Source: a virus. From it: a stretch of 22,978 bases of DNA. Shown here piece by piece: positions 1 to 5,512 of this stretch (its first letter is position 1; each line of letters begins with the position of its first letter). Location: positions 1 through 22,978 of the IMG/VR virus record IMGVR_UViG_3300018013_000033. One strand, written 5' to 3'. The position numbers and the translations under genes were made by a program. Below the pieces are notes generated by a model. That model made no database searches and was not told where the DNA came from. It was given only the letters and a program-made list of their open reading frames with translations.

Positions 1-1
1 C

Positions 2-151
2 GCGATCTGTCGCGCGTTCGACCGGGCGAAGGTGGACGGCCTGCGCGAGGGTCCGGGCTTCAGGAACGGTGACGAGATGTACGACTGGTGGCTGACGGGC
101 GCGAAGCCCGAGAGGATGCAGCCAGAAAGCCTCTTCACCTTCGACAACTAG
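2..151 (+). CDS. C-terminal end of an unidentified protein (5' truncated by window)
   Basis: The frame is open from the window edge to a TAG at 149-151 and encodes 49 residues with a plausible protein composition, rich in aromatic and charged residues (it contains YDWWLTG and ends LFTFDN). The start lies upstream of the window. The stop is followed at once by GGAGGGCGCC, a good ribosome binding site for a start at 163. That supports a real gene end rather than a chance frame. I do not recognise the family from this fragment. Confidence 0.55.
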   Translation, partial: AICRAFDRAKVDGLREGPGFRNGDEMYDWWLTGAKPERMQPESLFTFDN

Positions 152-162
152 GAGGGCGCCTG

Positions 163-259
163 ATGATTCCCAAAGAAGCGGTCTGTGAGGCCGCCAGGGC
201 CCTTCTGGGGACGCGAGACTCTGGCCGCCGTCGCCCGCCGCACGGAAGGGGAGAAGTGA
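163..259 (+). pseudogene. Frame-disrupted small gene ending in the ARRTEGEK tag
   Basis: A good ribosome binding site (GGAGGG, 151-156) precedes an ATG at 163. The first 16 codons read MIPKEAVCEAARALLG, which looks like a small helical phage protein. Further along, the natural continuation is in the next frame, where the sequence reads ETLAAVARRTEGEK and stops at 257-259. That tail is the C-terminal tag of several neighbours. The two halves would join with one base removed near 208-216. This is either a real frameshift (decay) or a sequence error. Read without a shift, the first frame runs on into the next gene at 259, which has its own ATG and binding site. The interpretation is inference from the conserved tag. 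Confidence 0.35.
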
Positions 260-261
260 TG
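231..261 (+). repeat. Gene-boundary repeat, copy 1
   Basis: This copy contains CGCCCGCCGCACGGAAGGGG followed by AGAAGTGATG. In one frame it encodes ARRTEGEK and a stop. Its GGAAGGGGAG serves as the Shine-Dalgarno for the ATG at 259. Near-identical copies lie at 706-736, 991-1017, 1562-1590 and 2321-2350, with an internal copy at 2120-2140. Confidence 0.85.
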
Positions 262-741
262 AGCGACGACAAGGATGACCGCGAACAGCCTGTTATGTGG
301 GACTGCAGCGACGATATTGTGGGACCGCGTTTCGTTGCTGGGCATTGGCGGGGCGAGCTACTCGTGCTGTTGCCCGAACTGAGCGACGCTACCCCGCAGG
401 CCGAGCGAGAGAAATGGCTGTCGCCAGTCTGCTCGACTTCCGAAGACGCAATGCGCGTCTACGAGCGTGTTCACGAGCTTCGGGCAGCAGTTGTGAACCT
501 AACCGCGCAACTTCACACTTACAGTCACCTGGTCGAGGGTCCGATGTCCCGGCAACTCGCCGCCGAGAAGGCCCGCGCCGAGAGGCTGTTGCGAGAGGCG
601 TGGAGTCAACTCGGTGGCGACTCCGACCAGTTTGAGGAATGGCTGGTCGATCTCACCCGCCGCACGGATTGTTCGGAGTGGCTTGATACCGGCTGCGACA
701 AGCCGGACGCCCGCCGCACGGAAGGGGAGATAGATGCCTAG
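259..741 (+). CDS. Hypothetical accessory protein with C-terminal ARRTEGE tag
   Basis: A 160-residue protein of unknown function. I start it at 259 because the boundary repeat places GGGGAG five bases upstream; an in-frame ATG at 163 would read through the disrupted small gene. The N-terminal half is acidic. A helical, probably coiled-coil segment (RQLAAEKARAERLLREAW, about residues 97-114) is closely matched in the gene at 1587. A partial tag (LTRRT) occurs about 25 residues before the full tag, as if a unit had been added at the end. It ends DARRTEGEIDA and overlaps the next start by 8 bases. Confidence 0.7.
   Translation: MSDDKDDREQPVMWDCSDDIVGPRFVAGHWRGELLVLLPELSDATPQAEREKWLSPVCSTSEDAMRVYERVHELRAAVVNLTAQLHTYSHLVEGPMSRQLAAEKARAERLLREAWSQLGGDSDQFEEWLVDLTRRTDCSEWLDTGCDKPDARRTEGEIDA
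706..736 (+). repeat. Gene-boundary repeat, copy 2
   Basis: GACGCCCGCCGCACGGAAGG then GGAGATAGATG. The final bases differ from copy 1 (GATAGATG instead of GAAGTGATG), so the upstream gene reads on for three codons to a TAG at 739. The ATG at 734 starts the next gene. A shorter partial copy (CACCCGCCGCACGGA) lies at 654-668 inside the upstream gene. Confidence 0.8.
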
Positions 742-1015
742 CATAGACAAGGAACTGGACGCAGCCTTAGTGGGCTGCAAGCACCGCGCCGCCGAGTTCG
801 ACGACCACATCGAGTGGCGGCCGATGGGCAAGTGCGGCGAGGTTGATCTGCCTGGGTTCCTGCGGCGTGCTGCCACGAACCTTGGCCGCGCACGGCTCAT
901 GGCGTTGGGCCACTGGGAACCAGACGACGCGTTACGACGCGACCTTCGCGATGCCGCGAACATGATTCTGCTCGCGTTGAGCATCTTAGAGCGCCGCACG
1001 GGAGGAGAGAAGTGA
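734..1015 (+). CDS. Hypothetical protein, 93 aa, ERRTGGEK C-terminus
   Basis: A 93-residue protein starting in the boundary repeat and overlapping the previous gene by 8 bases. It is mainly helical and charged. Its central part (KCGEVDLPGFLRRAATNLGRARLMALGHWE) followed by a segment ending DAANMILLALSILERRTGGEK resembles the small acidic helical proteins common in actinophage accessory regions, but no family is recognised. The C-terminal tag has one Gly change (RRTGGEK). The stop TGA at 1013-1015 overlaps the ATG at 1015 by one base. Confidence 0.7.
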   Translation: MPSIDKELDAALVGCKHRAAEFDDHIEWRPMGKCGEVDLPGFLRRAATNLGRARLMALGHWEPDDALRRDLRDAANMILLALSILERRTGGEK

Positions 1016-1017
1016 TG
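991..1017 (+). repeat. Gene-boundary repeat, copy 3 (diverged)
   Basis: GCGCCGCACGGGAGGAGAGA then AGTGATG. The core differs from the other copies but the Shine-Dalgarno is improved to GGAGGAG. The tag becomes RRTGGEK. Confidence 0.75.
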
Positions 1018-1590
1018 GGGCGCGACGTATGCATGTTCGACTGCATGGCTGCCTGCTATCACGACTGCAAGGTCTGCGGTCCGTTGCCCACCGGCGACCT
1101 GACCACAAATTCGGCGCAACGACCGACTGAACCGGAGATGAAAGTGATGATTTCAGATAAGGAGTTTGACCGGCTCTTGAGCATCAACGTCGCTGACCGA
1201 ATTGTTGGCGACTGCGGCGTGCCGTTCCCCAACGGCGGCCACGACTCTGAGTTCGAGTTGTTCCTACGAGCGGGTTGCGCTGCGGCTTTCGAGCGCATTG
1301 ACAAACTTGAGGAAGAATTAGACCGTCACAAGCATCATTTCTACGCCAACGACGAGAACGAACCTTGTGTAGTGTGCCAGCTTGCCGTCGCGGTGTTCGA
1401 TGTAGCCGAAAGGGCAGATGAAGCTGAGGCCCGCGCCGACGAACTGCAGGCCCGCCTCGAGAAGGCGGAGGCGGTTGTCGAGATACATGTGAATCTTATC
1501 GAGCACCAGATGCAGCGACGCGCCGAGAAGGCGGAGGCGATGCTGCGAGTCGCGTGGGGTCTCGCCCGCCGCACGGAAGGGGAGAAGTGA
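1015..1590 (+). CDS. Hypothetical Cys-rich/coiled-coil protein with ARRTEGEK tag
   Basis: A protein of 191 residues from the ATG at 1015 (a GTG at 1012 is also possible). The first 21 residues hold five cysteines (C6, C10, C14, C18, C21), suggesting a metal- or disulfide-bound knuckle. A second ATG at 1147 is preceded by ACCGGAGATGAAAGTG, which resembles a worn boundary repeat. The N-terminal 44 residues may therefore be a formerly separate gene now fused, or translation may begin at 1147. A later CVVC lies close to a HKHH cluster. The C-terminal third is a strong coiled coil of A/E/R-rich heptads ending LARRTEGEK. The stop shares bases with the GTG at 1587. Confidence 0.7.
   Translation: MGRDVCMFDCMAACYHDCKVCGPLPTGDLTTNSAQRPTEPEMKVMISDKEFDRLLSINVADRIVGDCGVPFPNGGHDSEFELFLRAGCAAAFERIDKLEEELDRHKHHFYANDENEPCVVCQLAVAVFDVAERADEAEARADELQARLEKAEAVVEIHVNLIEHQMQRRAEKAEAMLRVAWGLARRTEGEK
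1562..1590 (+). repeat. Gene-boundary repeat, copy 4
   Basis: TCGCCCGCCGCACGGAAGGG then GAGAAGTGA. It is essentially identical to copy 1, except that the final bases read GTGAAA, so the next gene uses GTG at 1587 rather than ATG. Confidence 0.85.
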
Positions 1591-2348
1591 AACGCGTCAT
1601 CGGCTGGTGGCGGCTCCGCTACGGCTTCTGCCCGCTCTGCAACTCATCGCCGCCGCGTCGTGACTGCCCTGTCTGCGAGGGCGACCCGCACTACTGGCGT
1701 GAGGCGGATGCCGCGAAAAGGGCCATGTGGCGCGAACGCTACCGAGCGCACATCGGCTGCCGAAGCTACGACTGCGTGGTGGCTCGATGCCCCAAAGTCT
1801 ACAGAGAGTCCGAAGAACCCCGTTCCCTTGTGGAGGTGCAAGGGGACCTCGCGCGCCTACGCAGCGTCAAGGAATCCTTTGTCGACTTGCCCGCTGGCGA
1901 CTTCGCAACCGAGGTGTCTCTGCTTTCCGTCGAGGCGAGGGAGTCTGAGTTGCTCGCCGAGGAGTCGTCGGCGCTCCTCCGAGAGCAGGGCGGCGACTTG
2001 GAACTTGTTCTGGACGGAGACGCCGTAATGTCGGGAGCCGTGGACGCGCAGTTCTTGGCGACAATCTTGGGCAGTGGCGACGGCTTCGGTTGCGCGGATG
2101 TCTTCGCGGATTGCTTTGGCCGCCGAACGGAAGGGGAGACGCCGCGAGCCCCAACGTGTATCTTCTGCGCCCCGACGGCAGCATCCCCGTGCTTCGAGCT
2201 GGACGACGTGCGGTTCGAACTCGCCGCCGAGAAGGCCCGCGTCGAAAGACTGACGGTGTTGCTCACGGAGGTCGCTTCGTACCTTCCTAGCCACATGCGG
2301 GCTACTGTGGACGAATACCTCGCCCGCCGCACGGAAGGGGAGAAGTGA
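1587..2348 (+). CDS. Hypothetical zinc-knuckle protein; apparent fusion of two tagged units
   Basis: A 253-residue protein starting with GTG in a GTGA overlap. Residues near the N-terminus contain CPLC and, nine residues later, CPVC, a typical zinc-ribbon spacing, preceded by the basic aromatic stretch WWRLRYGF. About residues 179-185 read RRTEGET, an in-frame internal copy of the boundary repeat (2120-2140). After it comes a second module with CIFC and an ELAAEKARVERL helix matching the gene at 259, ending in ARRTEGEK. This layout suggests two neighbouring genes joined when the boundary lost its stop and start. Function unknown. Confidence 0.7.
   Translation: MKRVIGWWRLRYGFCPLCNSSPPRRDCPVCEGDPHYWREADAAKRAMWRERYRAHIGCRSYDCVVARCPKVYRESEEPRSLVEVQGDLARLRSVKESFVDLPAGDFATEVSLLSVEARESELLAEESSALLREQGGDLELVLDGDAVMSGAVDAQFLATILGSGDGFGCADVFADCFGRRTEGETPRAPTCIFCAPTAASPCFELDDVRFELAAEKARVERLTVLLTEVASYLPSHMRATVDEYLARRTEGEK
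2120..2140 (+). repeat. Internal copy of the gene-boundary repeat
   Basis: CCGCCGAACGGAAGGGGAGA lies within this interval, inside the gene at 1587-2348. The stop/start part is missing, so the reading frame passes straight through as RRTEGET. This marks the likely fusion point of two former genes. Confidence 0.75.
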
Positions 2349-2350
2349 TG
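2321..2350 (+). repeat. Gene-boundary repeat, copy 5
   Basis: CGCCCGCCGCACGGAAGGGG then AGAAGTGATG, identical over its length to copy 1. It ends the gene at 1587 and provides the binding site and ATG (2348) of the membrane microprotein. A weak echo (CCGCACGGGTGGCGGATGA) spans the next boundary at 2433-2443. Confidence 0.85.
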
Positions 2351-2443
2351 ACTCTCCTCATCCTCATCTTCCTACCCATGGTCGTCGGCGCCGTCTGCGG
2401 GGCTGTCATTGGGCTCATCTTCTACCGCACGGGTGGCGGATGA
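2348..2443 (+). CDS. Single-span membrane microprotein, 31 aa
   Basis: Reads MTLLILIFLPMVVGAVCGAV and continues IGLIFYRTGGG. One hydrophobic helix of about 24 residues fills most of the protein, followed by a short basic/glycine tail, so an N-out/C-in single-pass membrane peptide is likely. The start overlaps the previous stop (ATGA) and is served by the GGAAGGGGAG of boundary repeat copy 5. Its own stop overlaps the next ATG in the same way. Coupling on both sides supports translation. Role unknown. Confidence 0.6.
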   Translation: MTLLILIFLPMVVGAVCGAVIGLIFYRTGGG

Positions 2444-2733
2444 CCAGGCAGCCCGAATCGTATATCCTGAGCGCCGTCCGCCAGGCGCTCTGCCTCTCTG
2501 GGTGGTACGTCATGCGCAACCAGCAGGGCTTGGGGTCCGTCCCAGGCCGCTCCGACCTCGAGGCGCTACGCGGCGGCCGGCTGGTGTTCATCGAGATCAA
2601 GACACCGACCGGCAAGTTGTCAGACCACCAGAAGCACTTCTGCGACACGATCCTGAGCCACGGCGGAGAGTACCTGGTCGTGCGGCGAGTTGAGGACCTG
2701 CGGGATGCCGGCCTAGTGGACATGTTGCTGTGA
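2440..2733 (+). CDS. VRR-NUC domain nuclease
   Basis: 97 residues, the usual size of stand-alone phage VRR-NUC (PD-(D/E)XK superfamily) proteins. The family pattern is clear: E6 in the first helix, GRSD with D39, then FIEIKTPTGKLSDHQ with E52, K54 and Q64. The G-x-x-D ... E-x-K triad is the metal-binding nuclease core. Phage members are proposed to process branched or replicating DNA, acting in the cytoplasm. It begins in an ATGA overlap with the microprotein and its stop shares bases with the GTG of the next gene. The family call is firm; the substrate is inference. Confidence 0.88.
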   Translation: MTRQPESYILSAVRQALCLSGWYVMRNQQGLGSVPGRSDLEALRGGRLVFIEIKTPTGKLSDHQKHFCDTILSHGGEYLVVRRVEDLRDAGLVDMLL

Positions 2734-2960
2734 GCGACCCCTGCGAGCGCTTCCCAAACCTCGACCTCTCCGCCCTCACCACCGAGGAAGCCGAGGTCGT
2801 CATGCTTCGCTGCGAGGGGCTGTCGTGCATTCACGCCGCGGAGCTTCTAGGGTGCAGTCGCGTCACCGTCTGGCGGCGCTGGAGACGATCCCTGACGAAG
2901 CTGGCGCAACAGAAACGCGCACATAGTGGAAGGTACTACCACGAGAAGGGCACGACGTGA
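2730..2960 (+). CDS. Helix-turn-helix protein, sigma region-4-like
   Basis: 76 residues with a GTG start in a GTGA overlap. Residues about 14-60 have the layout of sigma-70 region 4 or a related HTH_23 domain: LTTEEAEVVMLRCEGLSCIH, then AAELLGCSRVTVWRRWRRSL. The second helix (SRVTVWRRWRR) is the presumed DNA-recognition helix. The tail is basic. With no polymerase-binding region 2 it is not a full sigma factor; it is more likely a small DNA-binding regulator or packaging-associated protein. It sits just upstream of another HTH protein, the probable small terminase. Confidence 0.75.
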   Translation: MSDPCERFPNLDLSALTTEEAEVVMLRCEGLSCIHAAELLGCSRVTVWRRWRRSLTKLAQQKRAHSGRYYHEKGTT

Positions 2961-3166
2961 CCAGCAGCGATCCAGAGACGGCGCCGTTCCGCAAAATACG
3001 AGTGCAGCCCAGCCTGCCGCCCAGTGGCGACCCCGACTATCGGCGCACCCACGTCGTGATTCGTGGTCCGAGCGAGGACGAGACATTCGACGAGGCAGAA
3101 GAAGGGCTGGACGCCTGGATTGCCCGCAAGCGGGCCAGCCTAACGCCGCGAAGTAGGCGACCCTAA
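2957..3166 (+). CDS. Hypothetical protein, 69 aa
   Basis: GTG start in a GTGA overlap with the upstream HTH gene. It has a proline-rich N-terminal half, an acidic middle (SEDETFDEAEEGLDAW) and a basic C-terminus (ARKRASLTPRSRRP). No family is recognised. Tight coupling on both sides (2 bases to the next GTG) supports it being real and co-expressed with the terminase genes. Confidence 0.6.
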   Translation: MTSSDPETAPFRKIRVQPSLPPSGDPDYRRTHVVIRGPSEDETFDEAEEGLDAWIARKRASLTPRSRRP

Positions 3167-3168
3167 AG

Positions 3169-3558
3169 GTGCCAGCTCACAGCAAGTACCGCAGCTTCTT
3201 CCCCGTCCTGGTCAAGTGGATGGCTCGCAACGGCTTGACCGCGTCACAGATCGCTGACGAGCTGCACGTGAGCGCCAGCACGCTAGGCCGCTGGTGCGTT
3301 GAACACGCCGACCTCTCCGAGTCCCTAAACGACGGCCGCGACCTCGCCGACGCCCGGGTTGAGGACTCGCTGTTCGGATCGGCGATCGGCGGCAACGTCA
3401 CCGCTCAGATCTTCTGGCTCAAGAACCGGCGCCCGGCGAAGTGGCGCGACGTACAGCGCGTCGAGCACTTGACGGTGCGCGAGCAAATCGCTAAGCTGTT
3501 GAGCGGAGACGAGATAGAGGAAGAGCTACAGAAGATCATCGAGGAGGGCACAGAGTGA
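3169..3558 (+). CDS. terS: Probable terminase small subunit
   Basis: 129 residues. The N-terminal half carries a helix-turn-helix (GLTASQIADELHVSASTLGRW, about residues 23-43). The middle contains ARVEDSLFGSAIGGNVTAQI followed by FWLKNRRPAKWRD. The pattern of a helical A-x-VE-x-SL-x-x-A segment and then FWLKNRxPxxWRD is characteristic of phage small terminase subunits, which bind the packaging site and present DNA to the large subunit. The C-terminal acidic helix fits an oligomerisation or large-subunit contact. GTG start; stop overlaps the next GTG. Eight small genes separate it from the large subunit, further than usual. Confidence 0.75.
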   Translation: MPAHSKYRSFFPVLVKWMARNGLTASQIADELHVSASTLGRWCVEHADLSESLNDGRDLADARVEDSLFGSAIGGNVTAQIFWLKNRRPAKWRDVQRVEHLTVREQIAKLLSGDEIEEELQKIIEEGTE

Positions 3559-3824
3559 ACCTGCCGGCGCGCGTGCCGATCTTCGGACACTGGTTCGACG
3601 TCATCGTCGAGGAGGACCCGCTGACTGAGTCCTCAGACGGCTACTGCGACTACCAGACGCACTCCATTCACATCAGCCCGCGGCTCTGCGAGGAGGCCGC
3701 GCTCGAGACACTGGAGCACGAGATGCTGGAAGCCGCCAACACGATCGCCAACCTCGAGCTTGAGCACCACCAGATCACCATCGTGGGCATGCTGCTGTTC
3801 CAGTCGTTCGAGCTGAAGTCATGA
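3555..3824 (+). CDS. Putative zinc-metallopeptidase-like protein (HExxE variant)
   Basis: 89 residues, GTG start in a GTGA overlap. The central helix reads LETLEHEMLEAAN and is followed by LELEHHQITIVGMLLFQSF. Small phage proteins of this layout have an HExxH-type zinc helix with a downstream acidic or His ligand. Here the helix has H-E-M-L-E, so the second His is replaced by Glu. The N-terminal part looks like the usual beta hairpin before the zinc helix. Family membership is inferred from layout only; if the missing His is essential, the protein may be inactive or bind metal differently. Confidence 0.5.
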   Translation: MNLPARVPIFGHWFDVIVEEDPLTESSDGYCDYQTHSIHISPRLCEEAALETLEHEMLEAANTIANLELEHHQITIVGMLLFQSFELKS

Positions 3825-4105
3825 CGCACGCCCAAGCATCGCGCCTGGCCGCCACCCTGCCCTGTTGCGTCTGCGGCGTCGAGGGCCAGTCGGTGCCGGC
3901 ACACTTCCCGCACCACCGCGGCATGGGCGGGCGCAAGGACTTCTGGGACTCAGACAAGTGGGTGCCGTGCTGCATGCGCTGCCACGGCGACCTCGACGCC
4001 ACCAACGGATCGTCGCCGCCCGCCTGGGCCGCGCACCTGGCGGCACGTGGCGCGGCGTATGCGTACCAGGCCATGAACGAGCGCAACAAGAGAGGCGAGG
4101 CATGA
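3821..4105 (+). CDS. HNH-like treble-clef nuclease
   Basis: 94 residues starting in an ATGA overlap. A zinc-binding Cys pair (CCVCG) is followed by AHFPHHRGMGGRKD and a second Cys pair in CCMRCHGDLD. The order CxxC ... HH-x-x-G-x-GG ... CxxCH matches HNH/treble-clef phage nucleases encoded beside terminase genes, where some HNH proteins assist DNA cutting during packaging. The second H of HH is the candidate catalytic base. It ends NKRGEA, part of a boundary repeat shared with the next gene. Family call moderate; packaging role inferred from position. Confidence 0.68.
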   Translation: MTHAQASRLAATLPCCVCGVEGQSVPAHFPHHRGMGGRKDFWDSDKWVPCCMRCHGDLDATNGSSPPAWAAHLAARGAAYAYQAMNERNKRGEA

Positions 4106-4108
4106 GCG
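4087..4108 (+). repeat. Second-type gene-boundary repeat, copy 1
   Basis: CAAGAGAGGCGAGGCATGAG then CG. It encodes the KRGEA ending of the upstream gene, provides AGAGGCGAGG as ribosome binding site, and includes the ATG at 4102. One base differs from the copy at 4281-4302. Confidence 0.85.
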
Positions 4109-4299
4109 ACCAGGGTCATCCAACATTCGAAGAGGTGCACAAGATCATAGATCATGCACTGGCGGGAGAAGACGCATCTTTGCGCGAGCGCGCCTTGGCT
4201 TTTCTGGTCCGCAACAAGTTTGGCACTGCGAGCGAGATCGTGGACGCCGCGCGCCAGTTTGTAGCGTTTATCGAGGAAACCAAGAGAGGCGAGGAATGA
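4102..4299 (+). CDS. Hypothetical protein, 65 aa, paralogue of next gene
   Basis: Starts in an ATGA overlap and ends ETKRGEE in the second copy of the boundary repeat. The first 20 residues (MSDQGHPTFEEVHKIIDHAL) align without gaps to the start of the next protein (MSAQECPTFDDVRKMIERAL), so the pair arose by local duplication. The C-terminal part is a helical, mixed-charge segment with no recognised family. Confidence 0.68.
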   Translation: MSDQGHPTFEEVHKIIDHALAGEDASLRERALAFLVRNKFGTASEIVDAARQFVAFIEETKRGEE

Positions 4300-4302
4300 G
4301 CG
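4281..4302 (+). repeat. Second-type gene-boundary repeat, copy 2
   Basis: CAAGAGAGGCGAGGAATGAG then CG, one base different from the copy at 4087. Similarity continues into the following coding sequence (CCAACATTCGA in both), so the duplicated unit includes the boundary and the first about 60 bases of the gene. Confidence 0.85.
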
Positions 4303-4622
4303 CTCAGGAGTGTCCAACATTCGACGACGTTCGTAAGATGATCGAGAGGGCGCTCATGTCATATGAACGTAGTAGAGTTGCGGTGGTTGAGGCGCTCTAC
4401 GGGCCAGACGAGCCCAGCTCTCTGCCCTACCGAGGGTACCTAGGGTCACAGCCCGCGGACCTGCGTTACTGGCACGCATGGCGCGACAACTGGCGTGGCT
4501 GCTACGCCGGAGACACGATCGATGGATGCGAGATGATCAACGCCGTACTGCTCGCAGACAGGGCCATCGCTGCGCTCGGGGAGCAATACCGCCTCGCATC
4601 CATCCGCCGAGCGTCCAGATGA
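4296..4622 (+). CDS. Hypothetical protein, 108 aa, paralogue of previous gene
   Basis: Begins in an ATGA overlap inside boundary repeat copy 2. Residues 1-20 match the previous protein. After that it diverges into a Trp/Tyr-rich region (RYWHAWRDNWRGCYAG) and a C-terminal helix (INAVLLADRAIAALGEQYRL). The shared head and unrelated bodies suggest modular exchange at the gene start. No function recognised. Its stop overlaps the next ATG. Confidence 0.7.
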   Translation: MSAQECPTFDDVRKMIERALMSYERSRVAVVEALYGPDEPSSLPYRGYLGSQPADLRYWHAWRDNWRGCYAGDTIDGCEMINAVLLADRAIAALGEQYRLASIRRASR

Positions 4623-4891
4623 GCGATCCGACCCAGGACGGGCGCGAGCCCACCGAGCTCATCTCCGGCCCGCCGCACACGCACTGCCACTACTGCCACA
4701 GCGCGATGTACGGCATCGGCTACGTCACGGAGATCCCCGCGCTGGCGATGACCTCAAACGGCATCGAACCCGTGCCCTACAAGGTGCCCTGCTGCAAAGG
4801 ATGCCACGAGCGCCACGAGCGGGACGCGCGCAACGCCAAGGCGGCGTCGAAGCTGACGGTCGTGCGCAGCGGACAGCGAGGGCCGGCATGA
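4619..4891 (+). CDS. Small zinc-binding protein, HNH-like fold possible
   Basis: 90 residues from the ATG in an ATGA overlap. HCHYCHSAMYG near residue 22 and CCKGCHERHERDAR near residue 60 provide two CxxC-type pairs. The arrangement resembles the gene at 3821 and a treble clef with a C-terminal basic helix, but the HH-x-x-G-x-GG block seen there is absent. It may be a structural zinc protein rather than a nuclease. It is followed by two membrane microprotein genes. Confidence 0.62.
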   Translation: MSDPTQDGREPTELISGPPHTHCHYCHSAMYGIGYVTEIPALAMTSNGIEPVPYKVPCCKGCHERHERDARNAKAASKLTVVRSGQRGPA

Positions 4892-4971
4892 TCGCGTTCT
4901 TCGAGACGGTCATGTTCGTCTGCCTGGCGATCTGGCTGTGGATCATCTACAGCGCCGTGCGCCGGCCATGA
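4888..4971 (+). CDS. Single-span membrane microprotein, 27 aa
   Basis: Reads MIAFFETVMFVCLAIWLWII then YSAVRRP. One transmembrane helix is followed by a short positively charged tail, indicating the C-terminus stays in the cytoplasm. Start and stop both overlap neighbouring genes in ATGA motifs, which argues for real, coupled translation. It shares its opening MIAF with the microprotein at 5509. Role unknown. Confidence 0.55.
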   Translation: MIAFFETVMFVCLAIWLWIIYSAVRRP

Positions 4972-5072
4972 GGGTCGCGCTCGACATCCTCTCCGTCGCC
5001 ATGGTCTGCATAGGCGTCATCATGGCGCTCATCGTGCTGGTCTGGCTGATACGATTCGGAGGCCGATCTTGA
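4968..5072 (+). CDS. Single-span membrane microprotein, 34 aa
   Basis: Reads MRVALDILSVAMVCIGVIMA then LIVLVWLIRFGGRS. One hydrophobic helix covers about residues 8-28, with a basic tail. It starts in an ATGA overlap with the previous microprotein. Its 3' end contains CGGAGG (5057-5062), the ribosome binding site of the methyltransferase, whose TTG start overlaps its stop. Role unknown. Confidence 0.55.
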   Translation: MRVALDILSVAMVCIGVIMALIVLVWLIRFGGRS

Positions 5073-5512
5073 AGTTGAACATCGGCTGCGGCAAGACGAA
5101 CCTCGATGGCTACGTCAACGTGGACATCATTGAGAGCGCCGACGTGTCGTGCGACCTGAACGAGGACTGGCCGTTCTATGACGGCTCGTTCGACGAGCTG
5201 CTGGCCATGCACATCATCGAGCATCTCCAAGATGGCGTGCACTTCCTCAATGAGTGCTGGCGCGTGCTCAAGCCGGGCGGCACGATCCACCTCGAGACAA
5301 CCGACCCGACCGGCGGCTATCACTGGTCCGATCCGACCCACATCCGCGGCTACGGACCGCACGCCTTCCTCGACCACTGTCAGCCCACCAAGGCTCGGGA
5401 GGTAGCCGACTACGGCATGAAGATGTGGAGCAAGGTCGAAGCCAAGACGCTCATGGACTCCAACTACCCGGTTGGCTATGCCCTGATCGTCGTCGTGGAC
5501 ATGGTGAAATGA
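5069..5512 (+). CDS. Class I SAM-dependent methyltransferase
   Basis: 147 residues with a TTG start, supported by GGAGG at 5058-5062 and a TTGA overlap. Motif I is NIGCGKTNLDGYVNVD, with the glycine loop near residues 5-10 and an acidic residue (D19) at the end of strand 2 for the ribose. CDLNEDWPF then matches motif II. IIEHLQDGVHFLNECWRVLKPGGTI has the HxxEH-type motif and the RVLKPGG motif of the Methyltransf_11 group. Length is short, so only the catalytic domain is present. The substrate is unknown; a role in modifying DNA, protein or glycan cannot be distinguished from sequence. Confidence 0.85.
   Translation: MKLNIGCGKTNLDGYVNVDIIESADVSCDLNEDWPFYDGSFDELLAMHIIEHLQDGVHFLNECWRVLKPGGTIHLETTDPTGGYHWSDPTHIRGYGPHAFLDHCQPTKAREVADYGMKMWSKVEAKTLMDSNYPVGYALIVVVDMVK

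Noticed and set aside
2730-2960. Full sigma factor
   Set aside because: Only a region-4-like helix-turn-helix is present in 76 residues; the core-polymerase-binding region 2 is absent.
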